Source of the DNA: Cellulomonas composti
GTDB taxonomy: Bacteria > Actinomycetota > Actinomycetes > Actinomycetales > Cellulomonadaceae
Direction of reading: 5' to 3'
NCBI RefSeq assembly: GCF_007990245.1
Contig: NZ_BJWG01000001.1
Span: 496,001-560,000, forward strand
Length of the DNA: 64,000 nt
This document shows positions 52,435-61,842 of the stretch, piece after piece. The translations under genes and the position numbers were made by a program. The notes under the pieces are model-generated. The model was not told the DNA's origin and made no database searches. It saw only the letters and a program-made list of their open reading frames with translations. Position 1 is the stretch's first letter, and each line of letters starts with the position of its first letter.

Positions 52435-53454
52435 TCAGATCGTGACGACCTCACCGCGGGCCGCGGCGAGCCGCGCGACGTCGAGCACCCGCGCGGTCAT
52501 CACGGCGTCGGCCGGGTCGACCGGCGGCGGCGTGAGCCCGCGCACCCAACGGGCCACGGCGGGGTACACGTCGTGGTGCCCGCCGGCCGGTGCGGGCACC
52601 GGCGTGCGCTCGGCGCCGCGCACGAGCCACCCCTCGTGCCGGGGCTCACCCGGACGACGGCCCTCCTCGTACGCGTCGTCGAGCACGGCGAACGGCGTGT
52701 GCTCGCCCTCGAACGACGTGACGAGGTACGCGCCGGCGCTCCCGAGCACGCGCGTGCGCGGTCCGGGCGCCCCGACGAGCCCGCCCGCCTGAAGGTGGCT
52801 GACGACGCCGCCGGTGTGGCGCAGCGCGAGGAACACGTCGTCGACCGCGGGCGTGGTGCGCGCCGCGAGCTCGGCGTAGACGCTCCGCACAGGCCCGAAG
52901 AGCTGGACCGCGGAGTCGACGAGGTGCGCACCGAGGTCCAGCAGCAGCCCACCGGCCTCCTCGTCGTTCTCCTTCCATCGGTCCTGCGGCTGCGGCCGGA
53001 ACCGTTCCCAGCGCCGCTCGAACCGGTGCACGTCACCGAGCGTGCCCGCGGCCAGCAGGTCGACGAGCGCGAGCTGCTCGGGGTCCCACCGGCGGTTCTG
53101 GAACACCGTGAGACGCCCGTCGGCGACGTCGACGAGCGCCTGCGCGTCGGCCGCCGTGGTCGCGAGCGGCTTGTCGACCAGCACGTGCGCACCCGCCGCG
53201 AGCGCGGCCCGCACGTGCTCGACGTGGTCGCCCGTCGGGCTCGCGACGACGACGAGGTCGAGCTGGGCCGCGTGCGCGAGCAGCGCCGCGACGTCCGGGA
53301 CGACGACCGCGCCCGGCCAGTCCTCGGCGACCTGCCCGGCCCGGTTCCGGGTCACCACGTGCGTCACGCGCTGACCCGCCGCGCGCAGCAGGCGCGCGTG
53401 GATCCCCCGTCCCGCGCCGCCGTACCCCACCAGTCCCACGCGCATCGGCTCCAT
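52435..53454 (-). CDS. Gfo/Idh/MocA family oxidoreductase
   Basis: A 339-aa NAD(P)-dependent dehydrogenase. The Rossmann start reads [19 protein letters not shown], the catalytic EKP-type motif is HVLVDKPLA (Asp for Glu), and the C-terminal domain has [20 protein letters not shown] with the usual His. The substrate is probably a sugar or polyol derivative. The ATG at 53454 follows a minus-strand TAGGGT (53466-53461) by 6 nt; a second in-frame ATG four codons later is possible. It is divergent from lipB over 88 bp. Confidence 0.92.
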   Translation of the reverse strand: MEPMRVGLVGYGGAGRGIHARLLRAAGQRVTHVVTRNRAGQVAEDWPGAVVVPDVAALLAHAAQLDLVVVASPTGDHVEHVRAALAAGAHVLVDKPLATTAADAQALVDVADGRLTVFQNRRWDPEQLALVDLLAAGTLGDVHRFERRWERFRPQPQDRWKENDEEAGGLLLDLGAHLVDSAVQLFGPVRSVYAELAARTTPAVDDVFLALRHTGGVVSHLQAGGLVGAPGPRTRVLGSAGAYLVTSFEGEHTPFAVLDDAYEEGRRPGEPRHEGWLVRGAERTPVPAPAGGHHDVYPAVARWVRGLTPPPVDPADAVMTARVLDVARLAAARGEVVTI

Positions 53455-53542
53455 GCCGTCACCCTACGGACCGCGGTCACCCGACGGACCGCCGGCACCC
53501 GGGGATCCGAGCGGTCCGGGCGCGCGGGCTAGGCTGACCGAC

Positions 53543-54202
53543 GTGCGCTTCGAGGAGCTGGACCTGGGCGTGCGGCACCAGCCGTACGTGCCGACGTGGG
53601 ACCTGCAGCGCGAGGTGCACGCCGCGGTCGCGGCCGGCGAGCGGGAGGACACCGTCCTGCTCGTCGAGCACGAGAACGTCTACACCGCCGGCCGTCGCAC
53701 CGGGACGTGGGACCGACCGCTCGACGGGACGCCCGTGGTCGACGTCGACCGCGGCGGACGCATCACATGGCACGGCCCCGGCCAGCTCGTCGGCTACCCC
53801 ATCGTGCGGCTCGCCGCACCCGTGGACGTGGTGCGCTACGTCCGGGCGCTCGAGGAGGCCCTGATCCGCACGTGCGCGGACCTCGGGCTGGCCGCGATCC
53901 GGGTCGAGGGCCGCAGCGGCGTGTGGTTCGCGGCACGGCCGGGCGGGCTGGCGCGCAAGGTCGCCCAGATCGGCGTCCGGGTCGCGCGCGGCACCACGAT
54001 GCACGGCTTCGCCCTGAACTGCAGCCCGGATCTGACGGTCTTCGACCGCATCGTGCCGTGCGGGCTGCCCGACGCGGACGTGACCTCGCTGAGCGCCGAG
54101 CTCGGCCGCGCCGTCACGGTGCTCGACGTCGCGCCGATCGTGCGCGGGCACCTCGTCGAGACCCTCACGCCGCTGCTCGCCGCGCACCCGGCCGCCGCCT
54201 GA
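53543..54202 (+). CDS. lipB: Octanoyl-[ACP]:protein N-octanoyltransferase
   Basis: Moves octanoyl groups from ACP onto lipoyl domains, the first step of lipoate synthesis. The 219-aa protein has [18 protein letters not shown], the catalytic Lys segment [23 protein letters not shown] and the catalytic Cys in [14 protein letters not shown]. The GTG at 53543 lies 7 nt after TAGGCT and starts with [10 protein letters not shown]; upstream codons are not LipB-like. lipA follows 676 bp on, interrupted by a flavodoxin gene on the other strand. The client SucB lies 3.6 kb upstream. Confidence 0.96.
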   Translation: MRFEELDLGVRHQPYVPTWDLQREVHAAVAAGEREDTVLLVEHENVYTAGRRTGTWDRPLDGTPVVDVDRGGRITWHGPGQLVGYPIVRLAAPVDVVRYVRALEEALIRTCADLGLAAIRVEGRSGVWFAARPGGLARKVAQIGVRVARGTTMHGFALNCSPDLTVFDRIVPCGLPDADVTSLSAELGRAVTVLDVAPIVRGHLVETLTPLLAAHPAAA

Positions 54203-54241
54203 CAGGCCCGCGCGGCGGGTGCGCCGGTCGGGATCGTCGGG

Positions 54242-54736
54242 TCAGTGGTGCACCGCGAGCGCCTCGGCGACCTTGCGCCCCCACTCCCGCACGACGTCCA
54301 GGTCGCGGAAGTCGCCGGCCTCGGCCCGGGTGAGCGCGACGAGCGCGCGTTCGGAGATGTTGAGGTGCGACCGGTCCAGGGCTCCGACGAAGCACTCGAC
54401 CTCGACGGCGCCGGTCGCGCGCGCCATCGCCTCGACGTCGTCGGGAACCCCCGCGGGCATCGGCGGGTCGCCGACCGGACCGGACCAGAACAGGTACACC
54501 TGCCGCAGCCGCAGGTGTGCGCCCTGCCGCTCGACGAGGTCGCGCAGCGACGCCCCGAGCCGGCCCACGTACACCGCCGAGCCGAGGACCACGGCGTCGT
54601 ACGGCATCACGCGCTCGACCTCGTCGGGCGCGATCACGTCGACCTGGTGCCCCGCCTCCTCCAGCTCGTGGGCGATCACGTCGCCCATCTCGGCGGTCGC
54701 GCCGTGGCGCGATGCCACCGTCACCAGGACTCGCAT
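54242..54736 (-). CDS. Flavodoxin-domain protein (HemG/protoporphyrinogen-oxidase-like)
   Basis: A 164-aa flavodoxin fold with the FMN-phosphate loop TVASRHGATAEM (about 6-17), VVLGSAVYVGRL for the second loop and VYLFWSGPVGD. It resembles HemG-type or IssA-type flavodoxins, but the actinobacterial members of this group are of uncertain function. The ATG at 54736 has GAGGGGAG upstream. It is inserted on the minus strand between lipB and lipA, which are adjacent in M. tuberculosis, so it is a local insertion. Confidence 0.87.
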   Translation of the reverse strand: MRVLVTVASRHGATAEMGDVIAHELEEAGHQVDVIAPDEVERVMPYDAVVLGSAVYVGRLGASLRDLVERQGAHLRLRQVYLFWSGPVGDPPMPAGVPDDVEAMARATGAVEVECFVGALDRSHLNISERALVALTRAEAGDFRDLDVVREWGRKVAEALAVHH

Positions 54737-54878
54737 CTCGGCTCCCCTCGTCGGGCGTGCACGTGGCCCGCCCAGCGTCCCCCGCGAACCTCTCGCCGAC
54801 CAGGGGACCTCGGTCCCGTGTGACGCACGACTCGCCCGAGGCCGGTCCGCGGTGCGACGCCCGGGCTAGTCTGACCAG

Positions 54879-55880
54879 GTGACGATCGCTCCCGAGGGCC
54901 GGCGCATGCTGCGCGTCGAGGCACGCAACGCGCAGACGCCGATCGAGAAGAAGCCCGAGTGGATCCGCACCCGCGCGACCATGGGCCCCGAGTACTCCGA
55001 GCTCAAGGGCCTGGTCAAGCGCGAGGGCCTGCACACGGTGTGCGAGGAGGCGGGCTGCCCCAACATCTTCGAGTGCTGGGAGGACCGCGAGGCGACGTTC
55101 CTCATCGGCGGCGACCAGTGCACGCGGCGCTGCGACTTCTGCCAGATCGACACCGGCAAGCCCGCGGACTTCGACGCCGACGAGCCGCGCCGCGTTGCCG
55201 AGTCCGTGCAGGCGATGGGGCTGAAGTACTCGACCGTGACCGGCGTCGCGCGCGACGACCTGCCGGACGGCGGCGCGTGGCTGTACGCCGAGACCGTCCG
55301 CCAGATCCACGCCCTCAACCCGGGCACGGGCGTCGAGCTGCTGATCCCCGACTTCAACGCGATCCCCGAGCTGCTCGACGAGGTCAACGACTCGCGGCCC
55401 GAGGTGCTCGCGCACAACCTCGAGACCGTCCCGCGGATCTTCAAGCAGATCCGGCCGGCGTTCCGCTACGACCGGTCGCTGTCCGTGCTGACCCACGCGC
55501 GCGCGGCCGGGCTCGTCACCAAGTCCAACCTCATCCTCGGCATGGGCGAGACGTACGACGAGATCGTCGAGGCGCTCGGTGCGCTGCACGAGGCGGGCTG
55601 CGACCTCATCACCATCACGCAGTACCTGCGACCGTCGCTGCGGCACCACCCCGTCGACCGCTGGGTGCGGCCCGAGGAGTTCGTCGCGCTCTCGGACGTC
55701 GCCACCGAGCTCGGGTTCCTCGGCGTGATGTCCGGCCCGCTGGTGCGTTCGTCGTACCGGGCCGGGCGGCTGTGGGGTCAGGCGATGCGTCGTCGGGGCC
55801 TGCCGATCCCGGACGCGCTCGCGCACCTGGGCGAGCCGACGACGGCCCGCCAGGAGGCCGCGAGCCTGCTCGCCCGCTGA
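54879..55880 (+). CDS. lipA: Lipoyl synthase (radical SAM)
   Basis: Inserts two sulfurs into protein-bound octanoyl groups. The 333-aa protein has the auxiliary cluster motif [12 protein letters not shown] (about 50-61) and the radical SAM motif CTRRCDFC (about 81-88). The C-terminal RSSYRAG-type Ser motif ([13 protein letters not shown]) is the last auxiliary cluster ligand. The GTG at 54879 follows TAGTCT by 6 nt. Adjacent ErpA/NadA-type Fe-S genes and SucB upstream form the functional context. Confidence 0.98.
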   Translation: MTIAPEGRRMLRVEARNAQTPIEKKPEWIRTRATMGPEYSELKGLVKREGLHTVCEEAGCPNIFECWEDREATFLIGGDQCTRRCDFCQIDTGKPADFDADEPRRVAESVQAMGLKYSTVTGVARDDLPDGGAWLYAETVRQIHALNPGTGVELLIPDFNAIPELLDEVNDSRPEVLAHNLETVPRIFKQIRPAFRYDRSLSVLTHARAAGLVTKSNLILGMGETYDEIVEALGALHEAGCDLITITQYLRPSLRHHPVDRWVRPEEFVALSDVATELGFLGVMSGPLVRSSYRAGRLWGQAMRRRGLPIPDALAHLGEPTTARQEAASLLAR

Positions 55881-55922
55881 CGCGCATCTCGCACGCCCCG
55901 ACGCTCGGTAGACTCCTGCCCC

Positions 55923-56627
55923 ATGGCGCGTGACAAGACCGAGACGACGGCACCTCGCAAGAAGCGGTGGTACCACCAGTACGCCGAGGCGTACCGGATG
56001 ACCCGTGAGGTCGACCGTTCGGTCACCTGGATCCTGCTCGCGATCTTCGTAGGCGTCACCGCGGTCGGCGTCCTCGTCGGCCTCCTGCTGGACCACGTCG
56101 TGTACTTCACGGTCCTCGCGGTCCCGTTCGCGTTGATGGCGACGATGCTGGTGTTCGGTCGCAAGGTCGAGGCCGCCGCCTATTCGCGGATCGAGGGGCA
56201 GCCCGGCGCCGCACTCGCGGCGCTGCGCACGCTGCGCCGGGGCTGGACGTTCCTCGAGCAGCCGGTCGCGATCGACCCTCGCACGCAGGACATGGTGTTC
56301 CGCGGCGTCGGGCGCCCCGGCGTCGTGCTCGTCGGCGAGGGCCCGCACGGCCGTGTGACCAAGCTGCTCGAGGCCGAGCGCAAGCGCACGGCACGCGTCA
56401 TCTCCGGAGCTCCCGTCATCGTCATCGAGTGCGGCGACGGAGAGGGCCAGGTCCCCCTGCGCAAGCTGCCCGGCAAGGTGCGCAAGCTCAAGCAGCAGCT
56501 CACCAAGGCCGAGGTCGCGGAGATCTCGAAGCGGCTCACGGCGCTCGGTGCGGCCAAGCTTCCGGTGCCCAAGGGCGTCGACCCGATGCGCGCCCGCCCC
56601 GACCGCAAGGGCATCCGCGGGCGCTGA
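55923..56627 (+). CDS. DUF4191 membrane protein (Rv2219-like)
   Basis: A 234-aa protein. The N-terminal YHQYAEAYRMTREVDRSVTW is diagnostic of DUF4191. Two TM helices follow at about 38-58 and 62-80, then a cytoplasmic domain with RRGWTFLEQPVAIDPRTQDMVFR and a basic Lys-rich tail. The function is unknown. The ATG at 55923 lies 8 nt after TAGACT. It follows lipA and precedes the RDD-glnA region, the same order as Rv2218-Rv2220. Confidence 0.92.
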   Translation: MARDKTETTAPRKKRWYHQYAEAYRMTREVDRSVTWILLAIFVGVTAVGVLVGLLLDHVVYFTVLAVPFALMATMLVFGRKVEAAAYSRIEGQPGAALAALRTLRRGWTFLEQPVAIDPRTQDMVFRGVGRPGVVLVGEGPHGRVTKLLEAERKRTARVISGAPVIVIECGDGEGQVPLRKLPGKVRKLKQQLTKAEVAEISKRLTALGAAKLPVPKGVDPMRARPDRKGIRGR

Positions 56628-56654
56628 GCCCACGGGTCCGGCCGGCCTGCGGAC

Positions 56655-57146
56655 TCAGCGGCGCACGAGCGCGGTTCCCGCGAGCCGGTCGTGCATGCCA
56701 CGTCCTTCCGCGTCCCACACGACCGCGGGCACGACGAGGCACAGCAGCGCCGTGCGCACCACGGCGCGCCCCAGACCCGGCGCGCGCCCGTCGTCGGGAA
56801 GCGGGCCGTCGGGTGTCGCGCCGGCGCGGCGAACCCGCATGCCCAGCACCCGGTGCCCCACGCCGAACCCGAGCAGCCCGACGAGCAGCACGTTCTCGGC
56901 CGCGAAGATGCCGAGCGTCACCAGCGAGTCCGCGCGCGCCAGGAACCACGCATCCTGGTTCGCCGGGAACAGCGCCGCGGAGATCGCCAGCGCGAGCAGC
57001 CAGTCGACGCACAGGGCCGCGACCCGCCGCCCGAGCCGGGCCAGGGAGCCGCTTCCCTCGTCGGGCAGGCCGAGACCTGCGCCCCGCCGACCCTCGCCGG
57101 AAGGCCCACCCTCGAGCCACGAACCCACGTCGTCCCGCGTCGCCAC
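56655..57146 (-). CDS. RDD-family membrane protein
   Basis: A 163-aa RDD protein. LARLGRRVAALCVDWLLALAI supplies the RDD-type start (Arg and Asp in the first helix), and GHRVLGMRVRRAG and DRLAGTALVRR are the conserved ends. There are four hydrophobic segments. The GTG at 57146 follows minus-strand TACCCT by 6 nt, so it shares the divergent region with glnA. It is Rv2219A-like in position. Its role is unknown. Confidence 0.88.
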   Translation of the reverse strand: MATRDDVGSWLEGGPSGEGRRGAGLGLPDEGSGSLARLGRRVAALCVDWLLALAISAALFPANQDAWFLARADSLVTLGIFAAENVLLVGLLGFGVGHRVLGMRVRRAGATPDGPLPDDGRAPGLGRAVVRTALLCLVVPAVVWDAEGRGMHDRLAGTALVRR

Positions 57147-57207
57147 GGTCCCAGGGTAGGTGGACAGATCGGCCCGTTCCCACAAGCGTTACATCCGACG
57201 CTCGTGC

Positions 57208-57245
57208 GTAACACGGCGGAAACACTCGACTCACACGAGAGAAAC
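57208..57245 (+). promoter_or_regulatory. GlnR-type nitrogen-regulation box upstream of glnA
   Basis: The order GTAAC-(6)-GAAAC-(6)-CTCAC-(6)-GAAAC matches the actinobacterial GlnR box gTnAC-n6-GaAAC repeated at 22-bp spacing, with only one mismatch in the second a-site. It ends 58 bp before the glnA ATG. TAGCGT (57257-57262) downstream is a possible -10. Confidence 0.85.
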
Positions 57246-57303
57246 CCGTTCCGCCTAGCGTCGCCCTAGCCCGCATCGGGCACTACCAACCGAGGAGCAG
57301 CGG

Positions 57304-58728
57304 ATGTTCAGCAAGCCAGAGGAAGTCCTGGCGTTCATCAAGAGCGAGGACGTCAAGTTCATCGACGTCCGGTTCTGTGACCTGCCCGGCGTGATGCAGC
57401 ACTTCAACGTCCCGGCGCGGTCCGTCGACGAGTCGTTCTTCACCGACGGCCAGATGTTCGACGGTTCGTCGATCCGTGGCTTCCAGGCGATCCACGAGTC
57501 GGACATGAAGCTGATCCCGGACGTGACGACGGCCTACGTCGACCCGTTCCGCGTGGAGAAGACGCTCAACATCAACTTCCACATCGTGGACCCGTACACC
57601 GACGAGCCCTACAGCCGCGACCCCCGCCAGGTCGCCGCGAAGGCCGAGGCGTACCTCAAGTCGACCGGCATCGCGGACACCGCGTTCTTCGCGCCCGAGG
57701 CCGAGTTCTACATCTTCGACGACGTGCGCTTCCAGACGAGCCAGAGCGGGGCGTTCTACCACATCGACTCCTTCGAGGCCGCGTGGAACTCCGGCCGCGT
57801 CGAGGAGGGTGGCAACCTCGGCCACAAGATCCCCTACAAGGGCGGCTACTTCCCCGTCCCGCCGGTCGACGGCTTCTCGGACATCCGCGACGAGATCTCG
57901 CTGCAGCTCGACGCGCTGGGCCTGGACGTGGAGCGCGCGCACCACGAGGTCGGCACCGCCGGCCAGCAGGAGATCAACTACCGCTTCGACAAGCTCGCCG
58001 TCTCCGGCGACAAGGTCATGCTCTTCAAGTACGTCGTGAAGAACGTGGCCCACGCCAACGGCAAGACCGCGACGTTCATGCCGAAGCCCCTGTTCGGTGA
58101 CAACGGCTCGGGCATGCACGTGCACCAGTCCCTGTGGAAGGACGGCGAGCCGCTGTTCTTCGACGAGAAGGGCTACGGCGGCCTGTCCGACCTGGCGCGC
58201 TGGTACATCGGTGGCCTGCTCAAGCACGCGCCGTCGCTGCTCGCGTTCACGAACCCGACGGTGAACTCCTACCACCGTCTGGTGCCCGGCTTCGAGGCGC
58301 CCGTCAACCTCGTCTACTCGGCCCGCAACCGCTCCGCGTGCATCCGCATCCCGGTCACCGGTTCGAACCCGAAGGCCAAGCGCATCGAGTTCCGCGTGCC
58401 GGACCCGTCGTCGAACCCGTACCTGGCGTTCGCGGCCATGCTCATGGCCGGCATCGACGGCATCCAGAACCGCATCGAGCCGCCCGAGCCGGTCGACAAG
58501 GACCTGTACGAGCTGCCCCCCGAGGAGCACGCCCAGATCCAGCAGGTCCCGGGCTCGCTCGGCGAGGTGCTCGACAACCTCGAGGCCGACCACGACTTCC
58601 TCACGGCCGGCAACGTCTTCACGCCGGACCTGATCCAGACGTGGATCGACTACAAGCGCTCCGCCGAGGTGGACCCGATTCGTCTGCGGCCGCACCCGCA
58701 CGAGTTCGAGCTCTACTACGACGTGTGA
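57304..58728 (+). CDS. glnA: Type I glutamine synthetase
   Basis: Central nitrogen assimilation: glutamate + NH3 + ATP to glutamine. The 474-aa GSI-beta protein has [20 protein letters not shown], the metal-site [24 protein letters not shown] and NRSACIRIP. The adenylylation loop reads [10 protein letters not shown] with Tyr near 401, so control by GlnE is likely. The ATG at 57304 has GAGGAG 6 nt upstream. The box above indicates GlnR regulation. It is GlnA1 (Rv2220) by synteny and is followed by two strong hairpins. Confidence 0.98.
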   Translation: MFSKPEEVLAFIKSEDVKFIDVRFCDLPGVMQHFNVPARSVDESFFTDGQMFDGSSIRGFQAIHESDMKLIPDVTTAYVDPFRVEKTLNINFHIVDPYTDEPYSRDPRQVAAKAEAYLKSTGIADTAFFAPEAEFYIFDDVRFQTSQSGAFYHIDSFEAAWNSGRVEEGGNLGHKIPYKGGYFPVPPVDGFSDIRDEISLQLDALGLDVERAHHEVGTAGQQEINYRFDKLAVSGDKVMLFKYVVKNVAHANGKTATFMPKPLFGDNGSGMHVHQSLWKDGEPLFFDEKGYGGLSDLARWYIGGLLKHAPSLLAFTNPTVNSYHRLVPGFEAPVNLVYSARNRSACIRIPVTGSNPKAKRIEFRVPDPSSNPYLAFAAMLMAGIDGIQNRIEPPEPVDKDLYELPPEEHAQIQQVPGSLGEVLDNLEADHDFLTAGNVFTPDLIQTWIDYKRSAEVDPIRLRPHPHEFELYYDV

Positions 58729-58733
58729 TCGTC

Positions 58734-58761
58734 CCGGCCCCCGGCTGCTCCCGGGGGCCGG
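58734..58761 (+). terminator. First hairpin after glnA
   Basis: An 11-bp stem ccggcccccgg/ccgggggccgg with a 6-nt loop starts 6 bp after the glnA stop. Confidence 0.75.
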
Positions 58762-58772
58762 TGACCTGCAGT

Positions 58773-58813
58773 GACGGCAGCCCAGCCTCCTTCTCGGCGG
58801 CTGGGCTGCCGTC
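58773..58813 (+). terminator. Second, T-tailed intrinsic terminator after glnA
   Basis: A perfect 15-bp stem (gacggcagcccagcc / ggctgggctgccgtc) with an 11-nt loop is followed by tctctctg. It marks the end of the conserved core before the accessory island. Confidence 0.88.
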
Positions 58814-58939
58814 TCTCTGCCACGCGCTCGGTGTGGCGACTGCGACCCGCGATGGCCCCCGGACGCGACTCGAGGCTGCGACCTCGCAGGGTCTCGGCGT
58901 CCGGCGTGCTGGCCAGGTCGGACGCCGGAAGCCAACTCC

Positions 58940-59140
58940 CTACCGGCGGCGCAGCCCAGCACGCTGCACCGACGAGCCGACCTGCACCATCACCCGCCCA
59001 GCGCTCTCCACTACCGGGCCTGCCGCCGTCGCCGCAGCGCCGGCCACCTCCAGGGCACGACCGACCGCACCGACCGTCGCGCGCAGACCCGCCGCCCGAC
59101 CCATCAAGCCGCGCCCACACCTCAGCGACCGCCGAGGCAC
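58940..59140 (-). CDS. Doubtful small ORF at the immunity-gene position of the toxin
   Basis: A 66-aa reading frame begins with GTG at 59140, 91 bp downstream of the toxin-like gene on the same strand. After a basic start it forms one Ala/Val/Gly-rich amphipathic or membrane helix (VGAVGRALEVAGAAATAAGP, then VVESAGRVMVQVGSSV). Third positions are mostly G/C, but so is all sequence here. No RBS is convincing. Its position would suit an immunity gene, though it is short for one. It may be chance. The rest of 58814-59231 shows no gene, RNA or repeat that I can identify. Confidence 0.3.
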   Translation of the reverse strand: MPRRSLRCGRGLMGRAAGLRATVGAVGRALEVAGAAATAAGPVVESAGRVMVQVGSSVQRAGLRRR

Positions 59141-59231
59141 CTGCCCGTTAGCTCATCTGCTCCTCCGTGGCGCTCCATCGGCAGCGGCGGCCGCGGACGC
59201 CGTCCGCGCGTAGACCGGCAGTCGGCAGCCA

Positions 59232-61166
59232 TCAGCAGATGGCCACACCGCGGATCGGTGTGTCGAGCTCGAGGTGCTTGAGCCTCTGCTCAATCTGCTT
59301 GCCGATGCTGCGATTGACGGTGCTGTCCAGCGGCTTCAGGTTCGCGGTGTCGTTGCTTCCACCGAGCTGAAGGTCGACGACGTGGTCAAGATCGTGGCCA
59401 GCGGGGATGGATCCGCCTTCCCGCTTGAACCGTGCTGTCGCGGTCGGATCGCGCTCCGCGACGGTCTTCTTCAACTGTCCGCGCCGACCTGCTTCCCAGA
59501 GTGCCTTCACCTTCGCTTCGGCTGCCGTGCGTTGCTCGGGCGTCCAGCCCTTGCCGAACTCGAGACGCAGGTACCCCGCGGGCAGTCGGCCGCACCGCTT
59601 CCACGGGCGCCAGCGCGCTGCGGCCTGAGCCACTCTCGAGGCTTGCACGGGCGTCGTCTTGAGCTTCGTCGCAAGAGCCGTGATCTTGACCGGACCCGCT
59701 CCCTTGGCGGTCTTCGCAAATGCGAGACCCGGGACGGCCGCGGCGAGCGAGAGGCCAGCCGTGCCGTAGTCCCCGTCGATCGCGTACCAGGTGGCGTTGG
59801 TGGCGGCTGCGGCCACGCCGACCATGTCGAAGGGCGGTGGGGCGAACGTCGCGACGGACAGGATGTCGAGCACCAGGTGGCCCCAGTGTTGGACCCATCG
59901 CCACACGGCCTTGGCGGCGGCAACGACGCAGTGGCCGTAGTCGAGCGGGTTCCAGGAGCAGCCGCTCGACTCGGACACGTCTTGGGCCATCGCCCGAAGA
60001 ACTTGCACGTCGTGCATCGGACCGGGACTGGTCGGCGAAGTGTTCGATTCCGCAGTCGCCGTGGCGCCGCTCGTGCCAGCGGCGTCGATCGCGGACGACA
60101 GCGCGGTGAGTGCGGCCGTCGCGCCGATGCTGTTGTCGTCCGAGTCCTCGGGGAAGCGGTGCTCGAAGAACAGGTAGTGGGTGAACCGGCCGATCGTCTG
60201 GTCGGACCCGTCGAGCGTCACCGTCCCGGGCAGGAACTCCGTGAACGCCCACTCGCTCGCGGCTGGGTTCGCCGTGAGTGCGGCCGTGAGGGCCAGCACG
60301 CCGTCGTTCAGGTAGACCCCGTTGGGCGCGGGTGCGTAGCCAACGTCGTCGCTGGGGTCGGCCTGTGGCCACGCGTCCTCGTCGTGCGCAAGGTCGTACT
60401 CGTGGTAGCCCGTCGTCACCGCTTGGAGGAACTCGAGCGACCAGTAGCCCCGGGAGAGCAGCAAGAGGAGGTTCGACCTGTTGGCCTCGTCCTGCGCCTC
60501 GCGACGCTTCCCGTCGCGATCGAAGAAGCCGTCGTGCTCGCCGTAGAGCGCGGTGGGGTTCGTCGTGGCCACGACGAAGTCGTCGGCCCATGCCGTGGGC
60601 AGCGCCTCATCCCCCGTTCCGTGCGTGGCGAGTGCCAGCACTCCCGCCAGGTCGGTCAAGGTCAACTCGTACGTAGCGGGGTTCACTCCGGACTTGAGTG
60701 GGATGTCCTTGCTCGTGCCGGCAACCGTCGCGAGCGCGTCTCCGAGTTCGCGCGGAGTGGCCCCGGAGGCGAAGTGGTAGGCGAAGTCGCCCCGGCCACG
60801 GTTCGCCGTCAATAGCTCATCGAGTGCGACCAGGTCGCCGTCGTCGAGTGCCCGAAGCGCGGCTCGCGCGTCAGCGCGCACACCCCAGAGTTGGTCCCGG
60901 TACACGAAGAGTCCAGTACCCGACGCGACCAGGACCGCGACCAAGACGGCGACCCACCAGCGCGGCGGGCGGCGCGAGGCACGAGCCACTCCTGTATGCG
61001 CGGGCGGCGTACCGATCGGTGTGTCTTGGACCTGACGCTGCGGGCCGCCGGCCGCTCGTGCGGTCGGGTGCCCGGAGCGCGGCCTCCCGGACGTCGAGCG
61101 CGGCTCACCGTGACTCGAACCTGGCCTACCCACCGCCTGCCCCCGAATCACACGACCACCGCGCAT
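59232..61166 (-). CDS. Membrane-anchored polymorphic-toxin-like protein with HNH-like C-terminal nuclease
   Basis: A 644-aa protein. A Pro/Arg-rich cytoplasmic N-terminus is followed by a TM helix at about 71-89 (WWVAVLVAVLVASGTGLFVY), then a large extracytoplasmic region (about 90-420) with no known fold. A hydrophobic Ala-rich segment of the pre-toxin type follows at about 428-493 (FDMVGVAAAATNATWYAI, GLSLAAAVPGLAFAKTAKG). A compact basic C-terminal domain (about 513-644) ends with GHDLDHVVDLQLGGSND and an NRSIG helix, the DH-x2-D-LQLGG pattern of HNH-type toxins. The ATG at 61166 has GAGG 8 nt upstream. Codons such as AGT, AGG, CCA and GGA are commoner than in neighbours, hinting at transfer. 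There is no T7SS or Rhs signal. Confidence 0.7.
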   Translation of the reverse strand: MRGGRVIRGQAVGRPGSSHGEPRSTSGRPRSGHPTARAAGGPQRQVQDTPIGTPPAHTGVARASRRPPRWWVAVLVAVLVASGTGLFVYRDQLWGVRADARAALRALDDGDLVALDELLTANRGRGDFAYHFASGATPRELGDALATVAGTSKDIPLKSGVNPATYELTLTDLAGVLALATHGTGDEALPTAWADDFVVATTNPTALYGEHDGFFDRDGKRREAQDEANRSNLLLLLSRGYWSLEFLQAVTTGYHEYDLAHDEDAWPQADPSDDVGYAPAPNGVYLNDGVLALTAALTANPAASEWAFTEFLPGTVTLDGSDQTIGRFTHYLFFEHRFPEDSDDNSIGATAALTALSSAIDAAGTSGATATAESNTSPTSPGPMHDVQVLRAMAQDVSESSGCSWNPLDYGHCVVAAAKAVWRWVQHWGHLVLDILSVATFAPPPFDMVGVAAAATNATWYAIDGDYGTAGLSLAAAVPGLAFAKTAKGAGPVKITALATKLKTTPVQASRVAQAAARWRPWKRCGRLPAGYLRLEFGKGWTPEQRTAAEAKVKALWEAGRRGQLKKTVAERDPTATARFKREGGSIPAGHDLDHVVDLQLGGSNDTANLKPLDSTVNRSIGKQIEQRLKHLELDTPIRGVAIC

Positions 61167-61819
61167 CCGTTCGACCTCACCGACGCGCCTCAAGCCGTCC
61201 ATCGGCACCAACGAGTTCAATCTGAAGGGGTCTGGCGCGAGCGCCAGCACCGCGGGGGCACCTGCGGTCCCGTCGACGCCTACGCGCGCCGGGGCTGACC
61301 GGCGAAGTCGAACGTTCGCTATGTGCTCGTCGCGCTTCGCCACTATCCGGCTGACGTCGCAGTTCCGCGTCCCGGGCAGCTCTGGTGTACCCGGCGTTCC
61401 AGTTCGTTCGAGGTGAGGTCTCGCCGCGCCTTCGAGGCGTCCTGGCGCGCGCAGTGCCTGCGTACGCGGCGGCAGCATCAACCAACCGCACGCGCCTACG
61501 AAGGCCAGCCAGGCTCCAGTAGGTCGGGCGGGACGGCAGCTCGAGGTCGCTCGCCTGGCATCCCGGGACGATGTCAACGACGGCTGGCACGCTCGCGTCG
61601 GCCAAGCACTCCTCAGCAGCCCCTACACGTCTTGGCCCTGCGGTCGCTCCACCTTGAAGTCGAGCGTCTTCCCAGTTCAGGCGGCTACCTGCGTCGCTGA
61701 CCGGGCCACGAACGGTGTGCTTCGCCGCCCAGATCGGGCGGCGAAGGGAACGAGAAGAGCTGTTCCCGTTCCCCTCACGACGGGCCGGCGCGCGCCGACC
61801 TGGCGACACCGGCGCCGTC
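61167..61819. other. Intergenic stretch without a convincing gene
   Basis: About 650 bp between the toxin-like gene and the persulfide operon. Open frames exist on both strands but are Arg/Ser/Ala-rich, lack RBSs and resemble no family. Base composition is somewhat less GC-biased than the core. No IS ends, att-like direct repeats or RNA gene were recognised, apart from one strong hairpin. It could be a decayed gene. Confidence 0.5.
61720..61746. terminator. Isolated strong hairpin upstream of the persulfide operon
   Basis: A perfect 11-bp stem cttcgccgccc/gggcggcgaag with a 5-nt loop, at the island edge. It may insulate the operon; there is no T-run on either strand. Confidence 0.5.
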
Positions 61820-61826
61820 CAAGCCA

Positions 61827-61842
61827 ATACCCCATGGGGTAT
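61827..61842. promoter_or_regulatory. CsoR/CstR-type palindromic operator overlapping the -10 box
   Basis: ATACCCCATGGGGTAT is a perfect 16-bp palindrome with the C/G tracts typical of CsoR-family operators. Its last base starts TATGGT (61842-61847), a -10 hexamer ending 6 nt before the ATG at 61854, so repressor binding would block a leaderless promoter. Confidence 0.85.

Noticed and set aside
58716-59120. 134-codon minus-strand frame after the toxin-like gene
   Set aside because: Runs through both glnA terminators and into the glnA 3' end; Gly/Arg low complexity.
61177-61827. 216-codon minus-strand frame upstream of the toxin-like gene
   Set aside because: No RBS, no homology style, runs across the hairpin at 61720 and into the CstR-type operator region; treated as non-coding.
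61827-61842. Interpretation of the palindrome as a copper (CsoR) operator
   Set aside because: The adjacent repressor lacks the CsoR metal-ligand His and the operon encodes persulfide chemistry, not copper transport; CstR-type is favoured, though untested.
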